From Actinophytocola algeriensis (GTDB taxonomy: Bacteria > Actinomycetota > Actinomycetes > Mycobacteriales > Pseudonocardiaceae), in contig NZ_JACHJQ010000002.1 of assembly GCF_014203735.1 (NCBI RefSeq), forward strand, positions 1,115,224-1,179,223: a DNA stretch of 64,000 nt. The letters run 5' to 3'. The position numbers were made by a program, and so were the translations under genes. Within the stretch, counting starts at the first letter, position 1; every line of letters starts with the position of its first letter. Positions 23,908 through 32,867 of this stretch are shown in pieces. The notes below the pieces were generated by a model. It worked only from the letters and a program-made list of their open reading frames with translations, did no database searches and was not told where the DNA came from.

Positions 23908-24792
23908 ATGGCCGATACCACCGAGAGCGCGCGGCCCGCCTGGGTCGACGACGACCTGTTCCCGTTCGAGAGCCGCTTCGTCGAGATCGACGGGCACACC
24001 GTGCACTACGTCGACGAGGGGTCAGGTCCCACCCTGCTGCTCCTGCACGGCAACCCGACCTGGTCGTTCCTCTGGCGCGACGTGATCCGCGCGCTGCGCG
24101 ACGACTTCCGGTGCATCGCCCTCGACTACCCGGGCTTCGGGCTGTCGACGCCGAAGCCCGGCTACCGTTACCTGCCCGAGGAGCACGCAGACGTGGTCAC
24201 CGGGTTTGTCGACGCGCTCGGCCTCAAGGGGGCCACTCTGGTCGGGCAGGACTGGGGCGGCATGATCGGCCTGGCCGCCGTGCAGCGGCGGCCGGGCGTC
24301 TTCGATCGGCTGGTGCTCGCCAACACCTTTGCCTGGCCGGTCAACGGGGTATTCCACTTCGAGTGGTTCGGTCGCATCATCGGCGGCCCCCCGTTCCGCT
24401 TCCTGGTCCGGCGGCTCAACGTCCTCGTCAACTGGTTCATGCCCGCAGGCCACCGAAGGCGGAAGTTGACCGCAGCCGAGATGACCCACTACCGCCGGGC
24501 GCTGGACACCCCCGAGCGGCGTCAGGCTTCCGCCATGTTCCCCAGCCGGGTCCTCGCCAGCCGGGCCTTCTTCGCCGAGGTCGAGGCCGGCCTTGCCGAC
24601 ATTGCCCACCTGCCGACACTGATCGTGTGGGGTGACGCCGACATCGCCTTCCGTCCTCAGGAGCGCGAACGTCTGGAAGCGACCTTCACCGACCACGAGA
24701 CCGTCATCCTCGAGGGCGCCGGCCTCTACACGGAGTCCGACGCGCCCGAGGAGTTCATCGCCGCCATCCGCGATTGGGCAGCGCGCAACTAG
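23908..24792 (+). CDS. Haloalkane-dehalogenase-like alpha/beta-hydrolase, catalytic His apparently lost
   Basis: Protein of 294 residues. Family motifs: LLLLHGNPTWSFLWRDVIR (oxyanion and first Trp), DYPGFGLS, and the nucleophile elbow VGQDWGGMIG with Asp. The acid should be the Asp of VWGDADIAF. The catalytic His normally lies in a GAGHFxQEDAPEE block; here the block reads EGAGLYTESDAPEEF, with Leu at the His position, so hydrolysis of the ester intermediate would fail. The start ATG 23908 follows AAGAAGGG. The stop codon TAG is the insertion point of the following IS630 element, and it reads the same with or without the insertion. Confidence 0.88.
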   Translation: MADTTESARPAWVDDDLFPFESRFVEIDGHTVHYVDEGSGPTLLLLHGNPTWSFLWRDVIRALRDDFRCIALDYPGFGLSTPKPGYRYLPEEHADVVTGFVDALGLKGATLVGQDWGGMIGLAAVQRRPGVFDRLVLANTFAWPVNGVFHFEWFGRIIGGPPFRFLVRRLNVLVNWFMPAGHRRRKLTAAEMTHYRRALDTPERRQASAMFPSRVLASRAFFAEVEAGLADIAHLPTLIVWGDADIAFRPQERERLEATFTDHETVILEGAGLYTESDAPEEFIAAIRDWAARN

Positions 24793-25987
24793 TGGTGCGT
24801 CAGGCAACCTTGGTCGGGTAATGGGTCCAGGTTCGGATGGGTGAGTCGGTGGCGAACGCGGTCTTGGGTTGGGCGCGGGCGTTGCGCCAGCGGATGTAGC
24901 CCTCGATCGCGGCGTTCTGTTCCTCGTGACTGCGGTGATCGGTGCCGTTGAGCGCGAAGTAGCGCAGGGCGGCGAACTCGGCCTCGATCCAGTTCAGCCA
25001 GGATCCGTAGGTGGGCAGGAACACCAACTCGACGTCATGGGCGGCGCACCAGGTGCGGACCTTGGGGTGGCGGTGCGGGGAGAAGTTGTCGACCACTACA
25101 TAGAGCTTCTCGTCGGGCCAGCGGGTGCGGAGTGTCTTGAGCAGGTCAAGGAACTCGCGGTGGCGTTTGCGGTCCCGGATTCGGTAGAAGATCTTCCCGG
25201 TCGCCAGGTCCAGCGCGGCGAGCATGTGCATCACTCCGCCGTGGCGGTTGTAGGTCGCCCGCTGGCGCGCCGGCTTGGTGACCGGGCGCCAGGCTTTCCC
25301 TTTGCGGGGCTGGAGGTTCAACGGCCCGAACTCGTCCACACAAACCACACGCCCGTCAGCGGGTGGGTGGTCGTAGAGATCGAGGACACGGTGCATCTTC
25401 GCGATGAAGTCCGGATCCGTGGAGGCCTTCCAGGTCGTGGTGGTCTGCCACGAAACACCACCAGCGTGCAGGATCCGCCGCAGTGTCTCCCGGCTGATCG
25501 CCGCGACCGTGCCCCGGCCGATCAGATGCTCACGCAGCTTGGCCAGCGACCACGTGGAGAACGCGGTGATGCCCCAGTCGGCGGGGGACGTCCTGGCGAT
25601 CAGGCAGATCCGTTCCCGGATCTGCTCACCGATCACCTTCGGCCGTCCCCCGCTCCATTTTGGGTCCAACGCGTCGAACCCCCGCTCGTTGAACGCATGG
25701 ATCACATCCCGCACATACTCGGCGCTGACCTGCAGCAACGAGGTGATGTCCCGAACCGTCTGACCTTGGCCGGACATCATGACGACGATCGCCCGCCGCA
25801 ACCGGACCGGATCCTTGCTGGTTCTGGTCACACGCTGCAGCTTGCGGCCTTCCTCCATCGACAGTGCCCGGACGAACACCTCGGGTCGACGAGCCACAAC
25901 CACCTCCCGCACTCGATCTGCAGGAGACAGCCTGACTCACCACCACCAAGATCAATTACCGGGTCAACCTACTGAGACGAGCCACTA
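24790..25987 (-). mobile_element. Complete IS630-family insertion sequence
   Basis: About 1.2 kb with one transposase gene. The ends match as inverted repeats: left TAGTGGTGCGTCAGGC, right (complement) TAGTGGCTCGTCTCAG, sharing TAGTGG-N2-CGTC. Both junctions read CTAG, the IS630 target with TA duplicated (TA at 24790-24791 and 25986-25987). Removing it restores AAC-TAG-CCGCG, so the hydrolase stop is unchanged. Confidence 0.85.
24800..25912 (-). CDS. IS630-family transposase
   Basis: Protein of 370 residues, full length. N-terminal helix-turn-helix region: VRLRRAIVVMMSGQGQTVRD, LLQVSAEYVRDVIHAFNERG. The DDE domain has all three acids: Asp in VVCVDEFGPLNLQP, Asp in LYVVVDNFSPHRHPKV, Glu in SWLNWIEAEFAALRYFALNG. 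No frameshift or stop is present, so it may be active. It acts in cis on the surrounding ends. Confidence 0.95.
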   Translation of the reverse strand: MREVVVARRPEVFVRALSMEEGRKLQRVTRTSKDPVRLRRAIVVMMSGQGQTVRDITSLLQVSAEYVRDVIHAFNERGFDALDPKWSGGRPKVIGEQIRERICLIARTSPADWGITAFSTWSLAKLREHLIGRGTVAAISRETLRRILHAGGVSWQTTTTWKASTDPDFIAKMHRVLDLYDHPPADGRVVCVDEFGPLNLQPRKGKAWRPVTKPARQRATYNRHGGVMHMLAALDLATGKIFYRIRDRKRHREFLDLLKTLRTRWPDEKLYVVVDNFSPHRHPKVRTWCAAHDVELVFLPTYGSWLNWIEAEFAALRYFALNGTDHRSHEEQNAAIEGYIRWRNARAQPKTAFATDSPIRTWTHYPTKVA

Positions 25988-26245
25988 GCCGCGCCGTGGG
26001 TTCAGCTGAGTCGAGGCATTCCGGTCCGGTGAGCTTGGTCGCCGCCGATCTTGGACGCTCTCACACGGTCACCTCGCTGCTACCGTCACGACGCCCACCC
26101 CCACCGCTGGTCGGAAGCGGCGCACCAGCTCGCGTGTCCCGGCGTCCTCCTCACCGCCGGTCCAGTCGCTGCGCGGGCAGGTGCTTTCGCATCCCGGCGC
26201 GCGTTGACGGAGTCCCCGAGGAGCTCCGCAACGTCCTTGGCCATG

Positions 26246-26785
26246 TCACCAGTGGTGCGCGACGTCGATGACGATCCGGCCAGGCAGCGTGTGCACGCGG
26301 AAGGGAAGGCGTGCACGAACACCGAGGCCCACGGTCGTCGCCCCCTCGAACGAGCCGGCCCAGGCGACCTGCCGGAAGGTCTGGTAGCCGTTGACGTTCA
26401 CCAGTTCCGACTTGTTGGCGAAGGTGTAGGTCTCTGCACCAGAGTCGTCGTAGGCCGGCGCATGCACCGCGACTGAGAGCCGCGCCCCGCCGCGCAACGG
26501 AACCGGCGTACCACTCCCGTCATAAGTCACTGTGTCCACGTAGGACACCCAGTAGCCATTGGCCGAGTTGTCGACGTCGAACACCAGTCGGTCGTAGCAA
26601 TCGTGCCGTCCCGCGCGCAGCCCGACCATCGGGCCCCACGCCGTCGATGAGGCCGTCTTGAGTCCTGATCCCCAGGTGATCCCGCAGTACGGATCCGCCG
26701 TCGCCACGCTCGTCGGCAGCACAACTCCCACAGCGGCTGCCATGACCGCCAGCAACAGCCCGGCTCTTCGCAACATCATCGTCAT
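26246..26785 (-). CDS. Secreted AMIN-like domain protein
   Basis: Protein of 179 residues. Signal peptide about 1-30 (LLLAVMAAAVGVVLPTSVAT-ADP). The mature part follows the actinobacterial AMIN-like pattern: YCGITWGSGLK, VGLRAGRHDCYDRLVFDVDN, GYWVSYVDTV, VPLRGGARLSVAVHAPAYDD, TFRQVAWAGSFEGATTVGLG, VRARLPFRV, IVIDVAHHW. Two Cys could form a disulfide. The start ATG 26785 has a strong AAAGGAG site seven bases upstream; the open frame before it is not protein-like. Its role is unknown; related domains bind cell-wall polymers. Confidence 0.88.
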   Translation of the reverse strand: MTMMLRRAGLLLAVMAAAVGVVLPTSVATADPYCGITWGSGLKTASSTAWGPMVGLRAGRHDCYDRLVFDVDNSANGYWVSYVDTVTYDGSGTPVPLRGGARLSVAVHAPAYDDSGAETYTFANKSELVNVNGYQTFRQVAWAGSFEGATTVGLGVRARLPFRVHTLPGRIVIDVAHHW

Positions 26786-27614
26786 CGACTCCTTTTGAAT
26801 TACCGTGAAATACGGCTTACCGATATAGACGTGTCGCACCTCCAGAGGTTGTGTCAGGCGGAGGTTCATGGCTCGTGACGTCGCGAATTCGCCGGTGGTC
26901 CGAGATCCGGCAAATAAACACCTGGTCGATACGGCGGGTGATCGTATCGCTACTCGGAGACATAATGACCGCAGGGAGATAGCTCAGCAGGGGAAGAAGA
27001 CGGCAGTATGCGCTGCAAGGCCTTGATTTGTTGGCGCTATTGATCTTCCTCAGTGTTGCTAGATCAACTTCCTCAGGTGGTGCCCTGGTCGCGCTCGCCG
27101 ACGCCCCCAGGTCACCGAGGTGGACCTCGCGAGCAGGCGAAACACGTTCCGTTGTGGCCGGACCTGCGTGCATGTGTCGACTGCCTGGGAGACAACTTCG
27201 GCTTGCCGAGCGAGCCGCGTTCGAATTTCTCGACGACAAAGGCCAATATACGGTTTGCTGACCGAGGACACCCGCTCGTGCCGGGTCGGCTGCCGTGCGT
27301 TCACGAAGTCCGCGGCCTCATGGCGTACATGCCTCGTGGGTATATGGGCAGATCTCCGTGGGAGCGTGCGTCCATTCGGGGTGCAGCGGTATCAATCTCC
27401 GCCGCGCAGGAGTAACGTCGCGTGCTGTACCCCAGACCTCGGTGAACGTGACATACCCGCGATGATCGCGGACGCAGATCACGAACCGAGGTTCTTTGTG
27501 TGAACGAAGCGAACGCCGAAAGGTCGGCGACGCGTGGTCCACACGAACTCAATCCCGCCGGCGCGCCGCGCCCGTGCGAGTCATCGCTAATAATGCGTTC
27601 CAGGAAATGAAGAC
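26786..27614. other. Long intergenic stretch
   Basis: About 830 nt of somewhat lower GC than its neighbours. Open frames exist on both strands, but none has a start with a ribosome site, a motif, or steady codon use. No tRNA-like fold was seen. The divergent secreted-protein genes presumably have their promoters at its two ends. Confidence 0.4.
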
Positions 27615-28361
27615 ATGAGGATTCAACGAAGTCAGATCCGCCGGGGAATCGTGGCCACACTGGCCGGAGTTCTCGCGGTCCCGGTCTTGTGGGCAGTCGC
27701 CCCGCTGACCGCCCAGGCCGCCATCAACTGCGTCGTGAGCGCCGGCGTGACCCAGACCGGCACGGTCGTGACCGGAACCCCCGGCAACGACACCATCGAC
27801 TGCGGCGGCACCGACCCCGCCAAGACGATCAACGGCAACGGCGGCAACGACACCATCACCGGCTCAGCCTACGACGACACGATCGACGGCGGCGACGGCA
27901 ACGACACCATCACCGGAGGCACCGGCGCCGACACCATCACCGGCGGCCTGGGCATCGACACGATCTCCGGTAGCGCGGGCAACGACACCCTCATCGGCCC
28001 TTCCAACGACGGCAGCCAGGACAGCCTCGACGGCGGCGACGGCGTCGACACCTGCCAGGGCCCCGCCCCCGACCCCGACATCCACGCCAGCTGCGAGAGC
28101 ACCAGCACCCCGCCCGTAACGGGCCCGGGCTCGGGCCTGGGAAACGCGACCGCGCTGTGCCACGCAACCGGCGGCGTGCTGTCCCTCACCGTGAACCCGG
28201 TCGGATACATCTGCGTGTTCAACCCCCTCAGCCCGACCAACCGCCGCGTCCAGGAGGCCAGCAACATCTGCACCGGAGCCAGCGGAACGTTCGTGAACCT
28301 CCTCCCCCTGAGCTACGCCTGCCTCCTGCCGACCACGCCGCAAGCAACCCCCACCAGCTGA
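27615..28361 (+). CDS. Secreted RTX-like calcium-binding protein
   Basis: Protein of 248 residues. Signal peptide about 1-37 (GVLAVPVLWAVAPLTAQA-AI). Residues 55-145 hold RTX-type nonapeptide repeats: GTPGNDTIDCGG, GNGGNDTITGSAYDDTIDGG, DGNDTITGGTGADTITGG, GSAGNDTLIG, which bind Ca2+ as a parallel beta-roll. The C-terminal part (about 170-248) is Cys-containing and repeat-like (ATALCHATGGVLSLTVNPVG; SNICTGASGTFVNLLPLSY). No type I secretion genes are near, and the Sec signal suggests ordinary export. A hairpin follows. Confidence 0.9.
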   Translation: MRIQRSQIRRGIVATLAGVLAVPVLWAVAPLTAQAAINCVVSAGVTQTGTVVTGTPGNDTIDCGGTDPAKTINGNGGNDTITGSAYDDTIDGGDGNDTITGGTGADTITGGLGIDTISGSAGNDTLIGPSNDGSQDSLDGGDGVDTCQGPAPDPDIHASCESTSTPPVTGPGSGLGNATALCHATGGVLSLTVNPVGYICVFNPLSPTNRRVQEASNICTGASGTFVNLLPLSYACLLPTTPQATPTS

Positions 28362-28396
28362 TCCAGTTACTCGCCCCGGATGAACAGGGACGACGA

Positions 28397-28430
28397 AAAC
28401 GACCGCGCCTCGGTGAGAGCGCGGCCGTTT
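28397..28430 (+). terminator. Hairpin terminator of the RTX-like gene
   Basis: AAACGACCGCGC and GCGCGGCCGTTT pair with one mismatch around a 10-nt loop, ending in TTT, 36 nt after the stop codon. Confidence 0.65.
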
Positions 28431-28477
28431 GACGTCGGGGACGCGGACTGCTTCACCGGGCTCCTAAGCGGACTCAG

Positions 28478-28940
28478 CGGCCACACTGCTCGACCGGTTC
28501 CGCGCCGAACCGCGCGAGCGGGCACACGACGCGGTCGCACTGAAATCCGTCCTCACCTACCAGTCCGGGCTCGACCTACCCGGCGACCAGCCCACCGACG
28601 ATCAGGCGCGGCACACCGCAACGCCGCCTACCTTGCCCACGTGTGTACGTGGACACCGGGCTGATGATCCCGTTCGTCGGCACCAGAGCGGGCGGCGTCC
28701 TGGCCGAGACACTCGAGGTCGCCCCGTTCGAGTCGCTGCTGTACTCGTCGGACGGCAACGTCCTGCCCGAACTGCACCACCTCGCGGCCGCGCTGTGGCG
28801 CCACCACCTCGGCCGCCTCCTCGACACCTGGCTCGCCGACGACGTGCTCGACACGAACACCGCCGAACGACTCGCACACGCCACCGGTGCAGGCAACGCC
28901 AACCGGCTACGCGGCTCAACGAGGTCGAGGCCAGCTGATC
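28478..28940 (+). pseudogene. Relic of a TIM-barrel amidohydrolase
   Basis: Two frames. The first, from about 28480, reads LLDRFRAEPRERAHDAVALK and SVLTYQSGLDLPGDQPTDDQ, like the N-terminal half of metal-dependent amidohydrolases. After a frameshift near 28630 the second reads VYVDTGLMIPFVGTRAGGVL, AETLEVAPFESLLYSSDGNV, LPELHHLAAALWRHHLGR and LATGAGNANRLR-like end sequence. More than 100 residues are missing between them. Not functional. Confidence 0.6.
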
Positions 28941-29003
28941 GTCGACAGCCCGGCGCTGCCGGCCGACTCCCCCGCACCCAGCCGTCACCGCGGTCCGTCC
29001 AAG

Positions 29004-29455
29004 TCAGTGCTCCGCGTCCCTGAGAGAGCGGGGTAGCCCGAGGTTGTCGCCGGTTGCAGCCCAGCTCGCCAGTAGGCCCAGGGCATCCTGGGTGGGCGAT
29101 CCGGGCTCGGTGGTGTAGGTGAGGAGGCTTTGACCGGTGTCGGCGGGCAGGGCCAGGGACTCGAAGGCCAGGTCGAGGTCGCCGACGACGGGATGGTGGA
29201 GGAGTTTGACGCCGCTGATGTGGATGCGGACGTTGTGCGCGGCCCAGCGGCGGCGGAACTCCTCGCTGCGGGTGGAGAGCTGGCCGATCAGGTCCGAGAG
29301 GTCCCGGTCGTAAGGGTCGCGCGCAGCAGGGCGACGGTGTCGTTGGCGGCCTTGTCGTAGTCGCGGAAGAACTGGGTCGCGTGCGGGTCGAGGAAGACGA
29401 ACCTGGCGGTGTTGGCCGGTCGTGCTGGGTCGGCGTAGATCGGTGAGTACAGCGC
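29004..29455 (-). pseudogene. Truncated XRE/MmyB-type regulator
   Basis: The minus-strand C-terminal MmyB ligand-binding domain is readable in two frames: YSPIYADPARPANTARFVFL, DPHATQFFRDYDKAANDTVA, then after a one-base shift near 29320 DPYDRDLSDLIGQLSTRSEE, RRRWAAHNVRIHISGVKLLH, HPVVGDLDLAFESLALPADT. The helix-turn-helix half is gone. Such regulators usually sit divergent from an SDR gene, and an SDR fragment abuts here. Confidence 0.65.
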
Positions 29456-29634
29456 AACCGCGGCGATCCCGCCAAGCTCGCCGACGCCCTCGTCGAGCTC
29501 GCTGCCCTCGAAGAGCCCCCGGTGCGCTTCGCCGCCGGCGCCGACGCCGTGGCCACCTTCGAACAGAAGGCCAACGACCTCCTCGCCCAGGCCGAAGCCC
29601 ACCGCGAGCTGTCCACCAGCCTCGCCCACGCCTG
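29456..29634 (+). pseudogene. C-terminal fragment of an SDR oxidoreductase
   Basis: The frame reads GDPAKLADALVELAALEEPP, VRFAAGADAVATFEQKAND, LLAQAEAHRELSTSLAHA and stops at TGA 29632-29634. This is the usual end of a ketoreductase-type SDR (DPaKLA.AL..LA...EPP.RF.AGADAV). The NAD(P)-binding part is absent. Confidence 0.6.
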
Positions 29635-29668
29635 ATCCCATCCCGCACCCTCAGGAGGACAGCAGCCC

Positions 29669-29866
29669 ATGACATCGAAACTGGCCGGAACCGTCGCGCT
29701 CGTCACCGGCGCGAGCAGCGGTATCGGCGAGGCCACCGCCCGCCGGCTCGCCGAGGACGACGCCTCCGTCGTGCTGGTGGCTCGCCGCCGCGACCGCCTC
29801 GAAGCCCTCGCCGCCGAGATCGAGCAGACGGGCGGCTCCGCGTCGGCCGTGCAGGCTACCCAGCGA
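29669..29866 (+). pseudogene. N-terminal fragment of a second SDR oxidoreductase
   Basis: AGGAGGACAGCAGCCC precedes an ATG at 29669, and the frame reads [20 protein letters not shown] (TGxxxGIG) and [20 protein letters not shown], then loses similarity after SAVQA near 29866. From there on the sequence belongs to the oppositely oriented DUF1360 gene end. It is a truncated gene whose start signals remain. Confidence 0.65.
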
Positions 29867-29874
29867 GGTACCGC

Positions 29875-30402
29875 TCAAACGGATTTCTTGGCGCCGTCGT
29901 ACAGGATCTGCAGGGTGTCGGAGACGGCGATCGCCGTCAGCGCCGTGCTGACCAACCTCGTCACCTTCGGCGCGAACACCAGTCCCGCGGTGAGCCCGCT
30001 CGCGATCCACACCCCGAGGCAGAACGGGCACGTGAGCAGCTCACCGAACGCGTGCCGGGCACCGTGGCCCCGCACCGACTCGTTGACCTCCGCCTCGCCG
30101 GTCGGCTCCTCGTAACTGGTGAACGGCGCCCGCAGCGGGCTCGTCACCGACTCCTTGCTGATCAACCGGCTCGCCTTGTGCGTCGCCAGGCACAACAGCA
30201 CCGTGTCCTGCACGCCGAACCGCGCAGGCAGCCGAACACCACGAGCCCGCCCGATCGCACCCATCACACCGACGACGCCGGCGTACCCGCCGAGCACGAC
30301 CGAGTACGCGAGCAGCGGACGGTCCTGCCCTCCCGAATACCGCTGCCGGATCCGCCGCCCGTTCCGCTGGAGCCGGTCTCTCACGCTGGTCACGTTCGCC
30401 AT
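29875..30402 (-). CDS. DUF1360 membrane protein
   Basis: Protein of 175 residues with three or so hydrophobic segments ([60 protein letters not shown]). The [11 protein letters not shown] block is the DUF1360 signature, and the HKASRLI stretch is typical too. Its role is unknown; relatives occur in Bacillus spore proteins and many actinomycetes. The start is ATG 30402. Confidence 0.85.
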   Translation of the reverse strand: MANVTSVRDRLQRNGRRIRQRYSGGQDRPLLAYSVVLGGYAGVVGVMGAIGRARGVRLPARFGVQDTVLLCLATHKASRLISKESVTSPLRAPFTSYEEPTGEAEVNESVRGHGARHAFGELLTCPFCLGVWIASGLTAGLVFAPKVTRLVSTALTAIAVSDTLQILYDGAKKSV

Positions 30403-30512
30403 GCCCGCTGGCTACCCTGGCCGGAAGCGGATATGCCGCTGGCTTCCGCGTCGTGGTCGCCGAGCCGTCAGCCCCGCCGCCCGACCATTCACCCACTGGT
30501 GGCTCGACCGGC

Positions 30513-30887
30513 TCAACGGTGGGTGTCGGGGCGGTCGATCAGGGCGGTCCGCGCGTGCCGCAGCGCCTGGCACGCCTCGTCGGTCGAGCCGGCGAGCAGC
30601 AGGGTCGTGGCGAGGCGGACGTCGTCGGCCGCGGCGGCGACCTGGCAGGTCTCGCCGCAGGCGGCGGTGCGGGCCAAGGCGGCGCGCAAGTCTTCGACCA
30701 GCTGGGGTGTCGGCGGTGCGGGTGGTGTCAGCCGTGGGAGCACCGCATCGATGCCCGCGAGCAGGAAACGGCCGGTGACCGGCACAGGATCCGGCGGTCC
30801 GTCGTCGGGTTCACCACGTCCCGAGGGCTTCTGCTCGGCTCTCCGTGGCGCCATGGGTGATCTGCCTCGTGCGCTCGGTTCGGTCAT
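30513..30887 (-). CDS. Hypothetical protein, small helical
   Basis: Protein of 124 residues, Pro-rich at the N-terminus (PDDGPPDPVPV). From about 40 a helical part follows (TPQLVEDLRAALARTAACGE, VRLATTLLLAGSTDEACQAL) with two or three Cys. GGAGGCGACGTCG before ATG 30887 is a good ribosome site. No motif recognised. Confidence 0.6.
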   Translation of the reverse strand: MTEPSARGRSPMAPRRAEQKPSGRGEPDDGPPDPVPVTGRFLLAGIDAVLPRLTPPAPPTPQLVEDLRAALARTAACGETCQVAAAADDVRLATTLLLAGSTDEACQALRHARTALIDRPDTHR

Positions 30888-31016
30888 CGACGTCGCCTCC
30901 GCTCGGCATCCGCCCTGTACACAGCGGATTCCTCACCGGTACGGCCCCAAACCGGGGTCAGACCATGAGGCCCCTCGCGAACCTCGGGCGGGAGCTCGAC
31001 GAGTCCTGCGCCACCG

Positions 31017-31274
31017 TCAGCGGCTGGGCCCATCGTCGGGCGGGCTCGTGTCGACGATGGCGGCGACGTCGATGAAGTCGACTGCTGAGCCCGCTGTGGC
31101 GTGCTGAGACAGGCGAACGCCGACCCACAGGTCCCCGGTCATCGGTTCGGGCACCACCGGCCCGACCACCACGCCGATGCGGAACCGGTCCTGGTCGTCC
31201 TGGCTGTGCTGGTAGACCACCACCGATCCGCGCAGTGGTCCTCGTGATACCTCGTATTGCTCGTCCGGCGTCAT
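31017..31274 (-). CDS. Hypothetical small protein
   Basis: Protein of 85 residues from ATG 31274 (preceded by AAAGGGGTGACAG). All-beta look: YEVSRGPLRGSVVVYQHSQD, FRIGVVVGPVVPEPMTGDLW, VGVRLSQHATAGSAVDFIDV. No recognised domain. It follows a tiny membrane-peptide gene in the same direction by 28 nt, so the two may form an operon. Confidence 0.55.
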   Translation of the reverse strand: MTPDEQYEVSRGPLRGSVVVYQHSQDDQDRFRIGVVVGPVVPEPMTGDLWVGVRLSQHATAGSAVDFIDVAAIVDTSPPDDGPSR

Positions 31275-31302
31275 CACGACTGTCACCCCTTTGCGCGGCA
31301 CG

Positions 31303-31416
31303 TCAGAGCACGAGATTCAGCACCACGGTCAGTACCACTGAGACGAGCACCGACAAGACGATCATCAGTAGGCATCCGACACGGCCACCCAGAGGACGGA
31401 TTCTCACCCGCGCCAC
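31303..31416 (-). CDS. Tiny single-helix membrane protein
   Basis: About 37 residues. After VRIRPLGGR comes one strongly hydrophobic helix, VGCLLMIVLSVLVSVVLTVV, ending NLVL. Similar short, one-helix proteins with a GCL-MIxxSxxxSxxLT core are widespread in actinomycetes (from memory). The start could be GTG 31416 or GTG 31407; AGGAG lies close upstream and fits the second better. Confidence 0.55.
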   Translation of the reverse strand: MARVRIRPLGGRVGCLLMIVLSVLVSVVLTVVLNLVL

Positions 31417-31709
31417 ACTCCTGTCGTCACGCCGGGTCTGCCTGCCATCTGCTCTGGTTGGCCTGCTGCGCTGGTCATGGTTGTCCCTTTCGTCGAGAGC
31501 CCGTAGCGGCTCGGACCGAGCAGATACCCGCGGCCAAGCGCCGGAAACGCTCAACGACCCTCCAAGTCGTGGCCCTGCGGTCGGTGCGGGGGTGGTTCGC
31601 CGGTTACGCGGCGGGTACTCCGCGGACCGAATGCCGCGGGTGGCCCGCTGTCGCGACCCGGCTCGCCGAGTCTGAGCGCCCGCGGGACAACTGGTCGGAG
31701 GAGGCGCTG

Positions 31710-32855
31710 GTGCGTGCGATGGTGTATCGCGGGCCGTACAAGGTCCGGGTCGAGGAGAAGGACAGGCCGGGGATCGAACATCCGGGCGACGCCGTCGTCC
31801 GGGTCACGATGGCGGCCATCTGCGGGTCGGACCTGCACCTGTACCACGGGATGATGCCCGACACCCGGGTCGGCATGACGTTCGGGCACGAGTTCATCGG
31901 CGTGGTCGACGAGGTGGGTCCCGACGTGCGCAACGTTCGTCCCGGCGACCGTGTCATGGTGCCGTTCAACGTCTTCTGCGGTACGTGCTGGTTCTGTGCC
32001 CGGGGCCTGTACTCGAACTGCCACAACGTGAACCCGAACGCCACTGCCGTCGGCGGGATCTACGGGTACTCGCACACCTGCGGTGGGTACGACGGCGGCC
32101 AGGCCGAGTACGTGCGGGTGCCGTTCGCCGACGTGGGCCCGACCGTGATTCCCGAGTGGCTGGACGACGAGGACGCCGTACTGCTCACCGACGCGCTCGC
32201 CACAGGGTACTTCGGCGCTCAGCTCGGCGACATCGTCGAGGGTGACGTGGTGGTGGTCTTCGGCGCCGGGCCGGTGGGGCTGTTCGCCGCGAAGTCGGCG
32301 TGGCTGATGGGCGCGGGGCGCGTCGTCGTGATCGACCACCTGGAGTACCGGCTGGAGAAGGCACGCAGCTTCGCCCACGCCGAGACCTACAACTTCACCG
32401 AGTACGACGACATCGTCGTGCACATGAAGAAGATCACCGACCACCTCGGCCCCGACGTCGCCATCGACGCGGTGGGCGCCGAAGCGGACGGCAACCTCCT
32501 CCAGCACGTCACGGCGGCCAAACTGAAGCTGCAGGGCGGCTCACCAGTGGCGCTCAACTGGGCGATCGACTCGGTCCGCAAGGGCGGCACGGTCTCGGTG
32601 ATGGGCGCGTACGGTCCGATGTTCAGCGCGGTCAAGTTCGGCGACGCCCTGAACAAGGGCCTCACGCTGCGGATGAACCAGTGCCCGGTCAAGCGGCAGT
32701 GGCCGCGGCTGTTCGAGCACGTCCGGAACGGCTACCTGAAGCCGAGCGACATCGTCACCCACCGCATCCCGCTCGAGCACATCGCGGAGGGGTACCACAT
32801 CTTCTCCGCGAAGCTGGATGGCTGCATCAAGCCACTCATCGTCACGAACGGCTGA
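31710..32855 (+). CDS. Zinc-dependent alcohol dehydrogenase (formaldehyde-dehydrogenase-like MDR)
   Basis: Protein of 381 residues. Catalytic zinc ligands: Cys in AAICGSDLHLYHG and GHE in TFGHEFIGVV. Structural zinc Cys cluster: FCGTCWFCARGLYSNC. Coenzyme motif: VVVFGAGPVGLFAAKSAWLM followed by VVVIDHLEYR, where Asp indicates NAD. The long extra loop (GGIYGYSHTCGGYDGGQAEY) is typical of glutathione-independent formaldehyde-dehydrogenase relatives. GTG 31710 is preferred over ATG 31719 because GGAGGAG lies 5-6 nt upstream and relatives begin MRAxVYxGP. It is followed at 12 nt by a conserved-looking gene and then an overlapping small gene. Confidence 0.93.
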   Translation: MRAMVYRGPYKVRVEEKDRPGIEHPGDAVVRVTMAAICGSDLHLYHGMMPDTRVGMTFGHEFIGVVDEVGPDVRNVRPGDRVMVPFNVFCGTCWFCARGLYSNCHNVNPNATAVGGIYGYSHTCGGYDGGQAEYVRVPFADVGPTVIPEWLDDEDAVLLTDALATGYFGAQLGDIVEGDVVVVFGAGPVGLFAAKSAWLMGAGRVVVIDHLEYRLEKARSFAHAETYNFTEYDDIVVHMKKITDHLGPDVAIDAVGAEADGNLLQHVTAAKLKLQGGSPVALNWAIDSVRKGGTVSVMGAYGPMFSAVKFGDALNKGLTLRMNQCPVKRQWPRLFEHVRNGYLKPSDIVTHRIPLEHIAEGYHIFSAKLDGCIKPLIVTNG

Positions 32856-32867
32856 GAAGGGAACATC

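Noticed and set aside
26950-27030. Sequence GGAGATAGCTCAGCAGGGGAAGA as a possible tRNA
   Set aside because: It resembles a D-arm, but no matching acceptor, anticodon or T arm follows.
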